DNA of 25,348 nucleotides from a virus. The notes beneath the pieces are model-generated. The model worked only from the letters and a program-made list of their open reading frames with translations, had not been told where the DNA came from and made no database searches. Positions within the stretch are counted from its first letter, which is position 1, and every line of letters starts with the position of its first letter. The position numbers and the translations under genes were made by a program. Below are positions 1 through 9,172 of this stretch, piece after piece. The stretch is from positions 1-25,348 of the IMG/VR virus record IMGVR_UViG_3300038825_000310; one strand, given 5' to 3'.

Positions 1-489
1 AACTTTTCTACCCCTGTATATTTAACGGATTGTAGTTTTGATTTAACATCAAGCGTATCTGGAAGCTCACAAACATACACAGCAAGCGGTCATATTCTTG
101 GAATTGGTAATACGCAAGAAGGTTCAGAGCCAATTAAAAATTCACTTAATTTAAGTTTATCTGGTGTAGAACAAACTTATATTTCTGTAGCCTTAAATGA
201 AAATATTATTAATGATACAGTTCAAATCTACAGAGGTTTTTTAGATAGTTCTAACGCATTAATTGCTGACCCTTTTTTATTATATGAAGGTTTTATAGAT
301 CAATATTCAATAGAAGATGATACTTCTTCTTCAAATATAGGTTTATCTATTACTTCACATTGGGGTAATTTTGAAAAAGTTTCTGGTCGTAGATCAAGTG
401 ATAATTCACAACAACGTTTTTTTTCTGGCGATAAGGGTTTTGAATTTAGTGCATTAACAGTTCAAGATATTAGATGGGGTAGAGAATAA
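1..489 (+). CDS. Tail-tip assembly/hub protein, 3' part (partial)
   Basis: The reading frame is open from the first base and ends at TAA 487-489; the start lies outside the window. The 162 visible residues are rich in Ser, Asn and beta-type sequence and end with a conserved-looking tail, DKGFEFSALTVQDIRWGRE. The next gene starts inside this stop codon (TAATG), so the two are translationally coupled. Its place directly before a lambda-J-like protein matches the small tail-tip assembly proteins (lambda L/K/I region, DUF2163-like) found there in siphoviruses. The family call rests on position and on my memory of similar marine-phage proteins; no catalytic motif is visible. Confidence 0.6.
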   Translation, partial: NFSTPVYLTDCSFDLTSSVSGSSQTYTASGHILGIGNTQEGSEPIKNSLNLSLSGVEQTYISVALNENIINDTVQIYRGFLDSSNALIADPFLLYEGFIDQYSIEDDTSSSNIGLSITSHWGNFEKVSGRRSSDNSQQRFFSGDKGFEFSALTVQDIRWGRE

Positions 490-3410
490 TGCCTTACGGA
501 ATTTCTATAGGTGGACTAAAAAAGAAACTTTTAGGAAGTGCGGCTGGAAAAATAATTGCTAAAGTTGTTCCTTTTCTAAGTCCTATTCTTTCAGTAATAA
601 GTATTGTTTCAACTGCTCTTACTTGGTTAAGAAAACCAGACGATCCAGAATTTAATTTTGATACAACGCCAGAGAATATTGCCAAAGGTGTTCTAGTCAA
701 TAAAACATCTGCTAATGGTCAAATACCAGTAATTTATGGAACAAGAAAAGTTGGGGGTATAATATCATTCCTTGAAACATCTGGAACAGATAACCAATAT
801 TTATACATGGCTTTTGCTTTAGGCGAAGGCGAGATAGATGATATTACAGAAATTTATATAAATGATAATCTTGTCACATGGTCTGGCGATTTAGCAGACA
901 ATACGCAAGTCACAGTAAATTCTAGTGACTCAAATTATTATAAAGATAGTGCAAGTCTAATTACAGTAGAACCACATTTTGGTTCAAGTTTATTAAGCAC
1001 ATTATCATCATGGACAAGTAATCATAGACTTAGAGGTATTTCTTATTTAGCATTTCGTTTTACTTGGAACTCTGACGCATTTGGTTCTATCCCAACAATC
1101 AATGCCGTAGTTAAAGGAAAAAAGATTTATAATCCAAATCTAGATAGCACAAAAACTGGTGGTTCTGGTTCGCATAGAGAAGATGATAGTTCTACTTGGG
1201 AATATTCAGATAACCCAGTTTATCAATTATTAGATTATTTACGCAACGATAGATATGGAATGGGAATAGCGAATAGTTATTTTGATACTAATTACGCTGA
1301 TTGGCAAACTGCTGGTGATGTTTGTGACGCTGATATAACACCTTATACTGGTGCTAGTGCGATTGATTTAATAGATAGTCATACTGTTATAGATACTTCA
1401 CAAAAAGTTATAGATAATGTTAAAAAATTTCTAACAGGTTCAAGAGCATTTTTAAATTATTCTGCTGGTAAATATCAAATCACAGTAGAGAGTTCTGGAA
1501 GTGCGTCTATAACTTTAACTGAAGATAATATTATAGGTGGGATAGGCGTATCTTCTAAAAATAAAAATGAAAGATTTAATAGAGTTATTGTCACTTTTAT
1601 TAACCCAAATAAAAATTACCAAGTAGATGAGGCACAGTTTCCACCAGTAGATGAAACAGGTTTAGCAAGTGCTGATCAACATGCAACCATGAAAACAGAC
1701 GATGGTGGTATTTTATTAGAAGGTCGTTTTGATATGCCAACAATAACGAGTCCATATCAAGCTCAAGAAATGGCAGAGATTATTTTGCGTAGGTCTAGAT
1801 CAAGTTTAGATGTCACACTCACAGCAGACGCAACAGCTATGGATTTAGTCGTAGGCGATATTGTAAACATCACTCACGCTACTCCAAGTTTTTCTGCTAA
1901 GCCATTTAGAGTTTTATCAACTACTATTAATCCAGATAGTTCTGTTTCCTTACAGCTTACTGAACATCAAGATAGTTATTACACATTTGGAACACAGCAA
2001 GAAGTTGCCACAATTCCAGATACAACGTTGCCAAATCCTTTTAGTATTACTGCCCCAGTTTCAGTCACTCTTGATGATAGTTTAATCTCATACAATGATG
2101 GAACAGTTATCGTTGCAATGGATATTACTATTGGTGCTAGTGCAGATCAATTCGTAAGAGAATATCAAGTAGAATACAAATTAACGAGTGATACAAATTT
2201 TATCGTTCATTCAAAAGGTACAGTTCAATTAAACCATAGAGTTCTAAACGTTATAAGTGGAGAAAATTATACCGTAAGAGTTAAAGCAGTAAACTCATTA
2301 GGCGTTGAATCTACTTATGTGACAGCAACTAGAGATATTGTTGGCGAGATAGCACCGCCAAGTGATGTTGAAGATTTTGCAATTAATATTGTAGGGAGTG
2401 ACGCACATTTAAGTTGGAAGTCTATACCAGACGCAGACTTAAACTATTATGTCTTAAACTATTCAAGCGATACTGTTAATCCAGAATGGCAAAACTCTTT
2501 TCCTATTGTCACAAGAATATCAAGACCAGCTACATCAATCACAGTTCCAGCAAGGGTTGGTTCTTATCTAATTAAAGCAGTAGATAAATTAGGAAACTTA
2601 TCATCTAATGAAGCAATTATAACTACTGATATTATCGCAATAGGTAATTTCAATAATGTTGCAAATGCAGTTGAAAATCCAGACTTTACAGGTACTAAGA
2701 CAAACGTTGTTGCAGTAGACAATGCTTTAGAACTAGATACCATAGAACAATTTGATGACAACACTACCGATAACTTTGATGACATTACGACTAGACTTTT
2801 TGACGGTGGAACTACAAATAGCAATGTTTTCTCAACAGGTACTTATGAGTTTGCAAATGTCATTGACTTAGGTTCAGTACAAACCACTAGACTAACAGCA
2901 AACATCACACAAACTACTGATGATAGGGATAGATTGTTTGATAACGTTGCTGGTTTATTTGATGATCAAGCGTCTAACTTTGATGGAGATACATCGGTCA
3001 ATGCTCAATCACATTTAGAAATTGCAACAAGTGATGATAATGTCACTTTTTCTAGTTTCAGAAACTTTAGTGTTGGCGATTATTCTGCAAGATATTTTAA
3101 ATTCAGATTAATTTTAGAAAGTTTAAATAATGCGGCAACGCCTGTTGTATCAGTTCTTAATGTAGCGTCAGATATGATAGATCGTATTATTTCTGGAAAT
3201 GATATTGTTTCAAGCGTATCTGGAACGACTATAACATTTAGTCCAGTATTTAAAACAACGCCAGCAATAGGTATTTCTGCACAAGGGTTGGCAACTGGTG
3301 ATTTTTATGAGATAACAAGTAAATCAGAAACTTCTTTTGATATAGTCTTTAAAAATTCTAGTAATAGTGCTATATCAAAAACATTTGATTATATTGCTAA
3401 AGGATATTAA
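489..3410 (+). CDS. Lambda J-like central tail-tip / host-specificity protein with FN3 domains
   Basis: A 973-residue protein expected at the tail tip, where such proteins form the baseplate hub and contact the host receptor. Residues 21-48 are strongly hydrophobic. Residues 80-119 carry the hallmark of J-type tail proteins: PVIYGTRKVGG followed by YLYMAFALGEGEIDDI. Two fibronectin type III-like domains follow at about 522-615 and 622-716 (YTVRVKAVNSLG; LSWKSIPDADLNYYVL). Residues about 755-840 hold two Asp/Thr-rich blocks with repeated FDD/FDG units. The last ~60 residues resemble a fibre-type C-terminal domain. The size is near that of lambda J (about 1130 residues). The start ATG overlaps the upstream stop. 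It indicates a siphovirus tail. Confidence 0.85.
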   Translation: MPYGISIGGLKKKLLGSAAGKIIAKVVPFLSPILSVISIVSTALTWLRKPDDPEFNFDTTPENIAKGVLVNKTSANGQIPVIYGTRKVGGIISFLETSGTDNQYLYMAFALGEGEIDDITEIYINDNLVTWSGDLADNTQVTVNSSDSNYYKDSASLITVEPHFGSSLLSTLSSWTSNHRLRGISYLAFRFTWNSDAFGSIPTINAVVKGKKIYNPNLDSTKTGGSGSHREDDSSTWEYSDNPVYQLLDYLRNDRYGMGIANSYFDTNYADWQTAGDVCDADITPYTGASAIDLIDSHTVIDTSQKVIDNVKKFLTGSRAFLNYSAGKYQITVESSGSASITLTEDNIIGGIGVSSKNKNERFNRVIVTFINPNKNYQVDEAQFPPVDETGLASADQHATMKTDDGGILLEGRFDMPTITSPYQAQEMAEIILRRSRSSLDVTLTADATAMDLVVGDIVNITHATPSFSAKPFRVLSTTINPDSSVSLQLTEHQDSYYTFGTQQEVATIPDTTLPNPFSITAPVSVTLDDSLISYNDGTVIVAMDITIGASADQFVREYQVEYKLTSDTNFIVHSKGTVQLNHRVLNVISGENYTVRVKAVNSLGVESTYVTATRDIVGEIAPPSDVEDFAINIVGSDAHLSWKSIPDADLNYYVLNYSSDTVNPEWQNSFPIVTRISRPATSITVPARVGSYLIKAVDKLGNLSSNEAIITTDIIAIGNFNNVANAVENPDFTGTKTNVVAVDNALELDTIEQFDDNTTDNFDDITTRLFDGGTTNSNVFSTGTYEFANVIDLGSVQTTRLTANITQTTDDRDRLFDNVAGLFDDQASNFDGDTSVNAQSHLEIATSDDNVTFSSFRNFSVGDYSARYFKFRLILESLNNAATPVVSVLNVASDMIDRIISGNDIVSSVSGTTITFSPVFKTTPAIGISAQGLATGDFYEITSKSETSFDIVFKNSSNSAISKTFDYIAKGY

Positions 3411-3419
3411 GAGGTAATT

Positions 3420-4133
3420 ATGGCTCAACATGACATGAATATTGCAAATCAAGGTTTCCCTGCCTTCCGTTCTGATTTAAATAATGCTTTATCTGCCATC
3501 AATTCTTTTCAATCTGGAACATCTAGACCTAGTGGTGCAGTATCTGGCACTATCTGGTTAGATACAACTTCAGCAACAACACCAACACTAAAATATTATG
3601 ATGGTGCAGATGATATTTCCCTAGCAACTTTAGATCATACTGCGAATACAGTTAACTGGTTAGATAGCACTGTATCTTTTGATATTGTTGGAGATACAAC
3701 TCCGCAACTAGGTGGCGATTTAGATGTTAATGGAAATGCTTTTGTTTCAACATCAAATGGTAATATTACTTTTACACCTAACGGAACTGGTAAAATTGTT
3801 TTTAATGATCTTGCGTATTATCCAGAGGTAGCAATAACATCTACATCAAATTCAGTAGCTTGGGATAGTCAAGCCGCACCAAACGCAAAACATACAACAA
3901 CAGAAAACACTACATTTGCCGCACCGAGTAATGCACAAACAGGTGCTTTCATAGCATTAAATATTCAATATGGTGGAACACATACAATCGCTTGGAATAC
4001 TGTTTTTGAGTTTTCGGCAAGTACCGCACCAACAGCAACATCAACAAGTGGTAAATCAGATCAATTTGTTTTTAGATATAACGGGACTGTCTGGCAAGAG
4101 GTTGGGCGTTCTTTAAATATGTCAGCAACGTAG
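3420..4133 (+). CDS. Tail fibre / virion structural protein
   Basis: A 237-residue protein rich in Ser, Thr, Asn and Gly with a strongly beta-type sequence, as in phage fibres. A GAGG ribosome-binding site lies 5 nt before the ATG. The N-terminus (MAQHDMNIANQGFPAFRSDLN) and the segment SGTIWLDTTSATTPTLKYYDG resemble marine-phage fibre proteins in which an N-terminal attachment region precedes a parallel beta domain. The segment DTTPQLGGDLDVNGN, typical of phage fibre shafts, is present around residue 91. No enzymatic motif is seen. It sits between the J-like gene and further adhesin genes, which supports a role in host attachment. Exact fold and receptor are unknown. Confidence 0.65.
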   Translation: MAQHDMNIANQGFPAFRSDLNNALSAINSFQSGTSRPSGAVSGTIWLDTTSATTPTLKYYDGADDISLATLDHTANTVNWLDSTVSFDIVGDTTPQLGGDLDVNGNAFVSTSNGNITFTPNGTGKIVFNDLAYYPEVAITSTSNSVAWDSQAAPNAKHTTTENTTFAAPSNAQTGAFIALNIQYGGTHTIAWNTVFEFSASTAPTATSTSGKSDQFVFRYNGTVWQEVGRSLNMSAT

Positions 4134-4140
4134 GAATAAA

Positions 4141-4728
4141 ATGTTTGCATTAGTAGAAAATGGTTCAATAACAAAATTCTTCAAAGGAAATAAAGGCGTA
4201 TCTATTGGCGATACACAATACCCAAAACAAATATTTCAATGGTCTAATGAAGAACTACAAGCTATCGGCATTTACCCAGTAAGAATAGATGGGAGTAATA
4301 AAAAAGATGAAAACTATTATATTAATACTAATATTGATTATACTATACAGGATAATGAAGTTGTTGGAAGTTATGGCACAGCAACAGCTAAACTTTTAGA
4401 AGATACAAACGCAACAGATGAAGATGGCGTAGAGTTAGACCCTGTTGTTGTTATTAAAGGTTTAAAAACAATTAAAAAAGAAATGATAGATCAACAATGT
4501 GCTGGTATTTTAGCACCGAGTGATTGGCGAGTTATTAAAGCAAAAGAAACAGCAACAACAATGGATAGTGGTTGGAAAACTTGGCGTGCTAGTGTCAGAA
4601 CAAAATGTAATTCTATGCAAGATCAAATAGATGGTGCAACAAACGTAGATGAACTCAAAGCATTGTTTGAATACACCGAAACAGACGGAGTTGTATCAAG
4701 ACCACTAGGCGAGTTCCCAGAAAAGTAA
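4141..4728 (+). CDS. Putative tail fibre assembly protein (DUF4376-like C-terminus)
   Basis: A 195-residue protein. The N-terminus MFALVENGSITKFFKGNKGV and the C-terminal helical segment with DWRVIKAKE and WKTWRASVRTKC look like the chaperone-type tail fibre assembly proteins of phages, whose C-terminal domain often reads DWxxxR...W..YR..LR. A TAGGAATAAA stretch upstream gives a weak ribosome-binding site. Its stop codon overlaps the next start (TAATG at 4726-4730). Lying between two fibre genes fits a helper for fibre trimerisation or assembly, but it could instead be a minor structural protein. The function is inferred from family resemblance and position. Confidence 0.55.
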   Translation: MFALVENGSITKFFKGNKGVSIGDTQYPKQIFQWSNEELQAIGIYPVRIDGSNKKDENYYINTNIDYTIQDNEVVGSYGTATAKLLEDTNATDEDGVELDPVVVIKGLKTIKKEMIDQQCAGILAPSDWRVIKAKETATTMDSGWKTWRASVRTKCNSMQDQIDGATNVDELKALFEYTETDGVVSRPLGEFPEK

Positions 4729-6158
4729 TGCCTTTCCCAGTATTAGGTTCTAATTCTGCAGTAGCTGGATATGAAATAGAAAATTCTGCTAGATTTGATA
4801 ATGCAGGGGGTAGTTCTTTAGGTACAACTTTTGGTACTGCTACTAATTCTAAAAAATTTACTTTATCATTCTGGTACAAAATATCTTCTGGAACCATAAG
4901 TGGTGGAAGAACTGTTTTTGGTGGAAGAAGCGGATTTGAAAATATTTTTATTCATGAAGATACAATTAGAATGGATTGGAACAATGCTAGTAGTGGTACA
5001 GTAAACTGGGCACCAAAAATTAGAGATCAATCAGCATGGTATCATTTTGTTATTGCACAAGATACATCTCAATCAACTGACTCAGAAAGAATAAAGTTTT
5101 ATATTAATGGTGTGCAAGCAGGTATTAGAGGTGGAGTAACGTTAAACTATCCTGCTCAAAATTTAGAAAGTGGGTACAATGTAAGTGGGGTAGATTTTTT
5201 CTTATCTAGTTACAATGGTACTGCTGGGGAAGTAAATGCATATTATGCAGATGTTTATTTTGTTGATGGACAACAGTATGCCCCAACAGTTTTTGGCGAA
5301 TACAATGATAATGGAGTTTGGATTCCTAAAGAAGCTAAAGACGATGTATCATTTGGAAACAATGGTTTCTTTTTAGAATTTAAACAAACAGGAACAGGTA
5401 CAAATTCTAGTGGTATTGGTGCGGATACTAGTGGTAATAATAATCATTTATCAGTATTAGGTTTAGACGCACAAGATATTACAACAGATACACCGACAAA
5501 TAATTTTGCTACATTTAATCCTTTAATTTTAGGAACAGGATTTAACCCAACATTTAGTGAAGGAAATACAAAAGTAGTTGTAGACTCTGGCGGTAAACAT
5601 GGAGGTTATTCAAGTATAGGTATTGCAAGCGGAAAATGGTATGCTGAATTTAAATGTGTGACAACGATTGTTTCAGTACTTGGTATTGTTAATGACCCAG
5701 CAGAACAAGTGAGAAGTTTAGGTAAGCCAGGAGAAGGTGCAAATGATGTTGGGTATTTAAGTAATAATGGAAATAAACTTATTAATGATGTTGGTTCAAC
5801 ACATGGGGCAACTTATACAAATAATGACATTGTGATGGTCGCATTAGATTTAGATAATAATAATGTTTATTTTGGTACAAATGGAAACTGGGCTGATGGC
5901 TCTGGTAGTAATAATCAATCAAGTCCGACAAGTGCAATAAGTATAACTGACCCTGCAAGCACACCAACAGGTTTTTATTTTTTTGGAACAGGAGATAATG
6001 ATGGAGGTGGCTCTGGTGGTTGGGAAGCAAATTTCGGCAACGCACCTTTTAGTATATCAAGTGGTAATTCAGACGCTAACGGATATGGAAACTTTGAATA
6101 TGCAGTACCTAGTGGCTATTATGCTCTATGTACAAAGAACCTAGCGGAGTACGGATAA
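4728..6158 (+). CDS. Adhesin-like tail protein with LamG-type and SPRY-type domains
   Basis: A 476-residue protein with two sugar- or protein-binding beta-sandwich modules. Residues about 21-185 look like a concanavalin/laminin-G domain (FTLSFWYKIS at 44-53, WYHFVIAQD at 104-112, IKFYINGVQ at 122-130). Residues about 300-440 look like a SPRY/B30.2 domain (GKWYAEFKC at 302-310, VALDLDNNNVYFGTNGNW at 371-388). The end, PSGYYALCTKNLAEYG, resembles a linker I associate with marine-phage fibre polypeptides that continue into another domain. Start and stop both overlap neighbouring genes by 1 nt. Receptor binding at the tail tip is the likely role; the ligand is unknown. Confidence 0.7.
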   Translation: MPFPVLGSNSAVAGYEIENSARFDNAGGSSLGTTFGTATNSKKFTLSFWYKISSGTISGGRTVFGGRSGFENIFIHEDTIRMDWNNASSGTVNWAPKIRDQSAWYHFVIAQDTSQSTDSERIKFYINGVQAGIRGGVTLNYPAQNLESGYNVSGVDFFLSSYNGTAGEVNAYYADVYFVDGQQYAPTVFGEYNDNGVWIPKEAKDDVSFGNNGFFLEFKQTGTGTNSSGIGADTSGNNNHLSVLGLDAQDITTDTPTNNFATFNPLILGTGFNPTFSEGNTKVVVDSGGKHGGYSSIGIASGKWYAEFKCVTTIVSVLGIVNDPAEQVRSLGKPGEGANDVGYLSNNGNKLINDVGSTHGATYTNNDIVMVALDLDNNNVYFGTNGNWADGSGSNNQSSPTSAISITDPASTPTGFYFFGTGDNDGGGSGGWEANFGNAPFSISSGNSDANGYGNFEYAVPSGYYALCTKNLAEYG

Positions 6159-7216
6159 TGGCTTATACAACAATAGACGACCCATCAGCATATTTTCATA
6201 CACAGTTATATACTGGAACTGGTTCAGCACAATCTATAACTAATGATGCTAATGCAGGTGATTTTCAACCAGATTGGGTATGGGTAAAAAAAAGAGCAGG
6301 GGGAACTGCTAGAAACCATATTTTAACAGATTCAAGTCGTGGAGTAACAAAAGGTTTATTTTCTAGTTTAAATGATGCAGAAGCTACTAATGCACAGGGA
6401 CTAACTTCATTTAATTCGGATGGATTCAGTGTTGGTACTTACAATAATTTTAATGAATCTAGTGGAACTTATGTAGCATGGCAATGGAAAGCTAATGGTG
6501 GCACTACATCAAGTAATACAGATGGTTCAATTACTTCTACAGTTCAAGCTAATACAACGGCAGGATTTTCTATAGTAACTTATACTGGTACTGGCAGTGG
6601 TGCAACTATCGGACACGGGGTTGGTAAAGAATTAGATTTTATAATTATTAAAAGACGTTCTGATAGTGCAACTTGGGCTGTATATTCAAGAGAATTAGGC
6701 TCTGGGAAAAAATTAGAATTAAATGGCACAAGTGGTACTATAACAAATGCTCAATTTTTTACAGCAAATCCAACATCTTCTGTTTTTTCACTTGGTACAG
6801 AATATGATGTAAATGGTTCTGGTGGAACATTTGTAGCTTATTGTTTTGCCGAAAAACAAGGATACAGTAAGTTCGGTTCGTATACTGGTAATGGTAATAC
6901 AGATGGGCCTATGGTGTTCTGTGGCTTTAAACCCGCTTGGGTTATGGTAAAACGTACAGATTCTACAAGTGGTTGGCGGATGATTGATAATAAAAGAAAT
7001 AGCTATAATGGACAGTATTCAACATTGGTTGCTAATACAACTGAAGTTGAATATACTCAAAGTGATGATTTTGGTGGTACTGATATTTTATCAAATGGTT
7101 TTAAATTAAGAGATGATTATTCACAAATTAATACTTCTGGTGGAACATACATCTACATAGCATTTGCTTCTTCGCCTTTCGTTGGTAGTGACGGAGTTCC
7201 TACAACTGCTAGATGA
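6158..7216 (+). CDS. Tail fibre protein with three ~100-residue repeats (DUF7483-like)
   Basis: A 352-residue protein. I chose ATG 6158 because it overlaps the upstream TAA, as in neighbouring genes; an in-frame ATG at 6128 would overlap more and adds an unlikely basic leader. Three homologous units are visible at about residues 17-112, 140-233 and 241-340. Each opens with YTGxG, has a PDWVWVKKR / LDFIIIKRR / PAWVMVKRT strand, and closes with SGTYVAW / GGTFVAY / GGTYIYI. This is the pattern of a repeat domain common in marine-phage fibres. It probably extends or completes the LamG/SPRY adhesin encoded just before it. Confidence 0.7.
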   Translation: MAYTTIDDPSAYFHTQLYTGTGSAQSITNDANAGDFQPDWVWVKKRAGGTARNHILTDSSRGVTKGLFSSLNDAEATNAQGLTSFNSDGFSVGTYNNFNESSGTYVAWQWKANGGTTSSNTDGSITSTVQANTTAGFSIVTYTGTGSGATIGHGVGKELDFIIIKRRSDSATWAVYSRELGSGKKLELNGTSGTITNAQFFTANPTSSVFSLGTEYDVNGSGGTFVAYCFAEKQGYSKFGSYTGNGNTDGPMVFCGFKPAWVMVKRTDSTSGWRMIDNKRNSYNGQYSTLVANTTEVEYTQSDDFGGTDILSNGFKLRDDYSQINTSGGTYIYIAFASSPFVGSDGVPTTAR

Positions 7217-7767
7217 AAACTCTATTTATTTTACTTGCAACAATAACAATAATTGCAGTTGCAACAGATACAAAAAGTGCGGACACAAATACTGTTAGTT
7301 CAACCGTAATAGATAAATCCGTTCCAACAGCTTCTGCTCCAAGTGTTGTTGTCAATAATTCTGATGTTTGTATGGTTGCAACAAGTGGGGCAATTCAAAC
7401 AAATATACTAGGCATAGCTTCTGGAATTATGAAGGAAGACCCTCTATGTGCAAAATTAAAAATTTCATCTAGACTTTATTCTATGGGAATGAAAGTGGCG
7501 GCTGTGTCAGTTTTGTGTTTAGATAGCAGAACTTGGGATAGTATGTATCAAGCTGGAACATATTGTCCTTACGATTCAGCTATAGGTGCAGACGCAAAAA
7601 AAGGTTGGTTAGAAAATCCAGAAATGATCCCAGATGGTAGTATTATCAAAGCTAATTTGCTAGAAGGAAAAGAAATAACAGTAGAGGAAAAAGAAGCTAA
7701 TGATGAATTTACCAAATTTATTTTTTACGCTATGGCTATGTGGATCGGTATTCCTATCCTTTTCTAG
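7213..7767 (+). CDS. Exported protein with C-terminal membrane segment, unknown function
   Basis: A 184-residue protein. The N-terminus (MKTLFILLATITIIAVATDTKSA) is a clear signal peptide with likely cleavage after KSA. The middle contains a compact Cys-containing block (SRLYSMGMKVAAVSVLCLDSRTWD, then YCPYDSAIGADAKKGWLENP) that I recall as conserved in marine phages without a known function. The last 19 residues form a hydrophobic segment, probably a membrane anchor. The start overlaps the previous stop by 4 nt (ATGA). The region encoding the C-terminal anchor is also used, in another frame, for the next gene's signal peptide. It could act on the host envelope during infection or lysis; this is inference. 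Confidence 0.65.
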   Translation: MKTLFILLATITIIAVATDTKSADTNTVSSTVIDKSVPTASAPSVVVNNSDVCMVATSGAIQTNILGIASGIMKEDPLCAKLKISSRLYSMGMKVAAVSVLCLDSRTWDSMYQAGTYCPYDSAIGADAKKGWLENPEMIPDGSIIKANLLEGKEITVEEKEANDEFTKFIFYAMAMWIGIPILF

Positions 7768-9172
7768 TCAAGCTGTAGATTGCTCAACTGATACGACAGG
7801 TCTTTGTACCCCTACAATAGAAGAAATAATTGATGAAGTTATTACTGAAACAATAGAATTTGAAAATGGTGGTATAACAACAACGACTACCACAGAAACC
7901 ACTATAACAACAACCACAGTTACGAATGAAGATTCTGGAAATATTTTAGACAGCAATAATGATTTTGTTACTTCATCAAAAGATGGAGAAATGAATATTG
8001 ATTGGGGAGGTCAAGGCCCAGCTTCAATGCCTAGTGGCAATTCATGTGGTCAATTAGGTACGGATAAATGTGCAGAAATAACAGGTGGTTCTAGTTTTAC
8101 GTCAACAATGGGTGTTGAAAATGTTGGCACAACTTTTATTCAAACAGTAGATATTTCTGATTTAAATATAAAATATGGTGGAGAAACTAATTATTCAATT
8201 AAAGTTGATAAACAAGATGCACAAGATTCAATCTATATGCACATTACAGGTAAAGATGGCACAACTGAAATTTTTTCTGGAACTGATATTCTTTCAGCAA
8301 GTGGAACAGCTTCTGGTTTTAAAGTTTATGAAAATAGTTTTGAATTTTCTGGAAGTCTAACAACATTAATCGTAGAAATTGGAGGGCGTGATATAGGGAT
8401 TTCAGTAGGCGTTTTATTTGATGATGTTCAGATAAGAGTATTATACAACACAATTAGCACAATAATAACACAGGCAATAACAAGCGTAGAAATGTTTATT
8501 GCTTTAAATTCTGATGCTTCAGAAGAAGTAATAAATGTAGTTGAAGATATATTTGAATCTAATGTACCAGTTGAAACAGATGTAGGTATGACATTTGAAC
8601 CAATAGATATTCAAGAACCTACATATGAAGAAATAGAAATTGAAATAGCAGAAATAGAAATTGCTGAAATAGAATTAGAAACTGAAATAGAAGCTACAAT
8701 AGAAGAAACAATAGAGGAGATTGTGGTAGAAGAAGATATAACAGAACCAGAACCGCAACAAGAGGAATCAACAACAGAAGAAAACGAAACAGAAAACGAC
8801 ATAGAGATAAAAGAAGTTGAAAAACAAGAACCAGAACAAACAGAAGATACAAAAGAGGAACAAGAAGAAACTGAACAAGAAAAGCAAGAATCATCAAAAG
8901 AAAAAGCGGTTAAAAAAATTATGAAAAAGATTGATGATAAAAAAAGATATGATGATGTTTCTCAAACTAAAACCTTAATAGTGATGCAAGTGCTAGGCGA
9001 TACTAAAAGTTTTTTTGCTAATCAACAACAGTTAAATGATAGAGTAGGATTTTTTACTGATAAATCTTTGCCAGACACAATGATCAATGATAATGATTTA
9101 GCAAGTTATTTCTTGTTTGTAGGGAGTGACGGATTAATGAATGAACTAGTAGAGAGTCAATGGCAGAAATAA
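7700..9172 (+). CDS. Exported acidic protein with Glu/Ile-rich low-complexity region
   Basis: A 490-residue protein. Residues 1-25 form a signal peptide with likely cleavage after SSQA. GAGGA at 7684-7688 sits 11 nt before the ATG, supporting this start despite a 68-nt overlap with the upstream gene. A Thr-rich stretch (about 59-76) follows, then a beta-sandwich-like domain at about 130-255. Residues about 297-345 are alternating Glu/Ile (EIEIAEIEIAEIELETEIE) and 345-410 are Glu/Gln-rich, strongly acidic and probably extended. The C-terminus (about 420-490, with LIVMQVLGDTKSFF and SYFLFVGSDGLMNEL) looks folded. No enzymatic motif is seen. A tail-associated or periplasmic function is possible; I do not recognise the family with certainty. 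Confidence 0.65.
   Translation: MMNLPNLFFTLWLCGSVFLSFSSQAVDCSTDTTGLCTPTIEEIIDEVITETIEFENGGITTTTTTETTITTTTVTNEDSGNILDSNNDFVTSSKDGEMNIDWGGQGPASMPSGNSCGQLGTDKCAEITGGSSFTSTMGVENVGTTFIQTVDISDLNIKYGGETNYSIKVDKQDAQDSIYMHITGKDGTTEIFSGTDILSASGTASGFKVYENSFEFSGSLTTLIVEIGGRDIGISVGVLFDDVQIRVLYNTISTIITQAITSVEMFIALNSDASEEVINVVEDIFESNVPVETDVGMTFEPIDIQEPTYEEIEIEIAEIEIAEIELETEIEATIEETIEEIVVEEDITEPEPQQEESTTEENETENDIEIKEVEKQEPEQTEDTKEEQEETEQEKQESSKEKAVKKIMKKIDDKKRYDDVSQTKTLIVMQVLGDTKSFFANQQQLNDRVGFFTDKSLPDTMINDNDLASYFLFVGSDGLMNELVESQWQK
8629..8720 (+). repeat. Degenerate in-frame GAAATAGAAATTG-type low-complexity repeat
   Basis: Short purine-rich units (GAAATAGAAATTGAAATAGC and variants) repeat along this stretch, encoding alternating Glu and Ile in the gene 7700-9172. 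Such simple repeats can change length by slippage. Open frames on the opposite strand across this region are artefacts of the repeat. Confidence 0.6.

Noticed and set aside
8611-8897. Open frames of 63 and 67 codons on the minus strand
   Set aside because: They mirror the low-complexity Glu-rich coding of gene 7700-9172 and give Ser/Leu-rich nonsense; no ribosome-binding site.
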